A stretch of 5,628 nucleotides of DNA from Planctomycetaceae bacterium (GTDB taxonomy: Bacteria; Planctomycetota; Planctomycetia; Pirellulales; Pirellulaceae). Every line of letters starts with the position of its first letter. Position 1 is the first letter of the stretch. Shown piece after piece: positions 5,408 through 5,628 of the stretch. The stretch spans positions 1-5,628 of the forward strand of contig SLEY01000270.1 in the NCBI GenBank assembly GCA_007124535.1, given 5' to 3'. The notes beneath the pieces are model-generated. The model was not told the DNA's origin and made no database searches. It saw only the letters and a program-made list of their open reading frames with translations. The position numbers and the translations under genes were made by a program.

Positions 5408-5427
5408 CCGAACTCCGGCCGGTTCGG
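5408..5427. terminator. Hairpin between convergent gene ends
   Basis: CCGAAC (5408-5413) pairs with GTTCGG (5422-5427) around an 8-nt GC-rich loop. It lies in the 39-bp gap between the stop of the small basic protein gene (5398) and the stop of the convergent minus-strand gene (5438). No T-run follows on either strand. A shared bidirectional terminator fits the position, but the structure is weak. Confidence 0.35.
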
Positions 5428-5437
5428 AACCGTGGAT

Positions 5438-5628
5438 TCAGGCTTCCGCTTCGGTTTCCTCGTCTTCCGGGGTGTCAGGATCTGGGTCGGAATCGCTATT
5501 TTGAGTGGCATTCGATTCCTCCTGGGGCGATTCTTCGTCCGGTTCGGCAGCTTCGCCCGTTTCCTCCCCTTCGTCTAAATCAATCGGGGGGAGACGGCGA
5601 GTGACCGAGGCGGTTCCGAAACGGTACT
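5438..5628 (-). CDS. Acidic C-terminus of an unidentified protein (partial)
   Basis: A minus-strand frame enters at the window edge and runs 62 codons to a TGA at 5440-5438. The first part (YRFGTASVTRRLPPIDLDE) looks like the end of a folded domain. The remaining 45 or so residues are a low-complexity tail rich in Glu, Asp, Pro, Ser and Thr (EEESPQEESNATQ, then SDPDPDTPEDEETEAEA). The other two minus frames hit stops in this stretch. The tail is probably disordered, and such acidic tails occur on many unrelated proteins. I cannot name the family from what is visible. Confidence 0.65.
   Translation of the reverse strand, partial: YRFGTASVTRRLPPIDLDEGEETGEAAEPDEESPQEESNATQNSDSDPDPDTPEDEETEAEA

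Overview
The window is GC-rich, densely coding bacterial DNA and most likely comes from a planctomycete. The support is from memory of families, not a search. A secreted Pro/Ala-rich protein carries the Tyr/Thr-rich signature (YRTTW…CTTYTW) common in planctomycetal exported proteins. There is also a 61-aa basic protein of a planctomycete-type family, two arrestin-like proteins of a planctomycetal type, and an LpxA typical of a diderm with lipid A genes. I cannot assign order or genus.

Layout. Positions 1-104 hold the 3' end of an unidentified plus-strand gene, followed by a terminator-like hairpin with a T-run (140-171). Positions 248-4600 are a minus-strand block. In transcription order it contains: lpxA (4600-3743, GTG start); a membrane protein with four predicted helices and a C-terminal arrestin-like domain (open frame 3658-2636, probably once starting at ATG 3720 and now offset by a one-base shift); a 133-aa soluble arrestin-like protein overlapping it by 26 bp (2661-2260); a 222-aa P-loop ATPase (2192-1524); and a 372-aa exported Pro/Ala-rich protein (1366-248). 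The gaps are 22 bp (to the reconstructed ATG), -26 bp, 67 bp with a perfect hairpin, and 157 bp with an operator-like inverted repeat. The first three genes therefore look like one operon. The last two may be partly or wholly separate units.

A 190-bp divergent intergenic region (4601-4790) separates lpxA from two plus-strand genes, a 113-aa TPR protein (4791-5132) and the 61-aa basic protein (5213-5398). The window ends in the acidic C-terminus of a convergent minus-strand gene (5438-5628), with a shared hairpin between the two stops.

Together: LpxA starts lipid A synthesis. The genes behind it encode an inner-membrane protein, a soluble partner of similar fold and an ATPase, none of which has a function I can name. 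Their linkage to lpxA suggests an envelope-related role, but this is inference from gene order only. I see no tRNA, rRNA, CRISPR array, insertion sequence or defence system.
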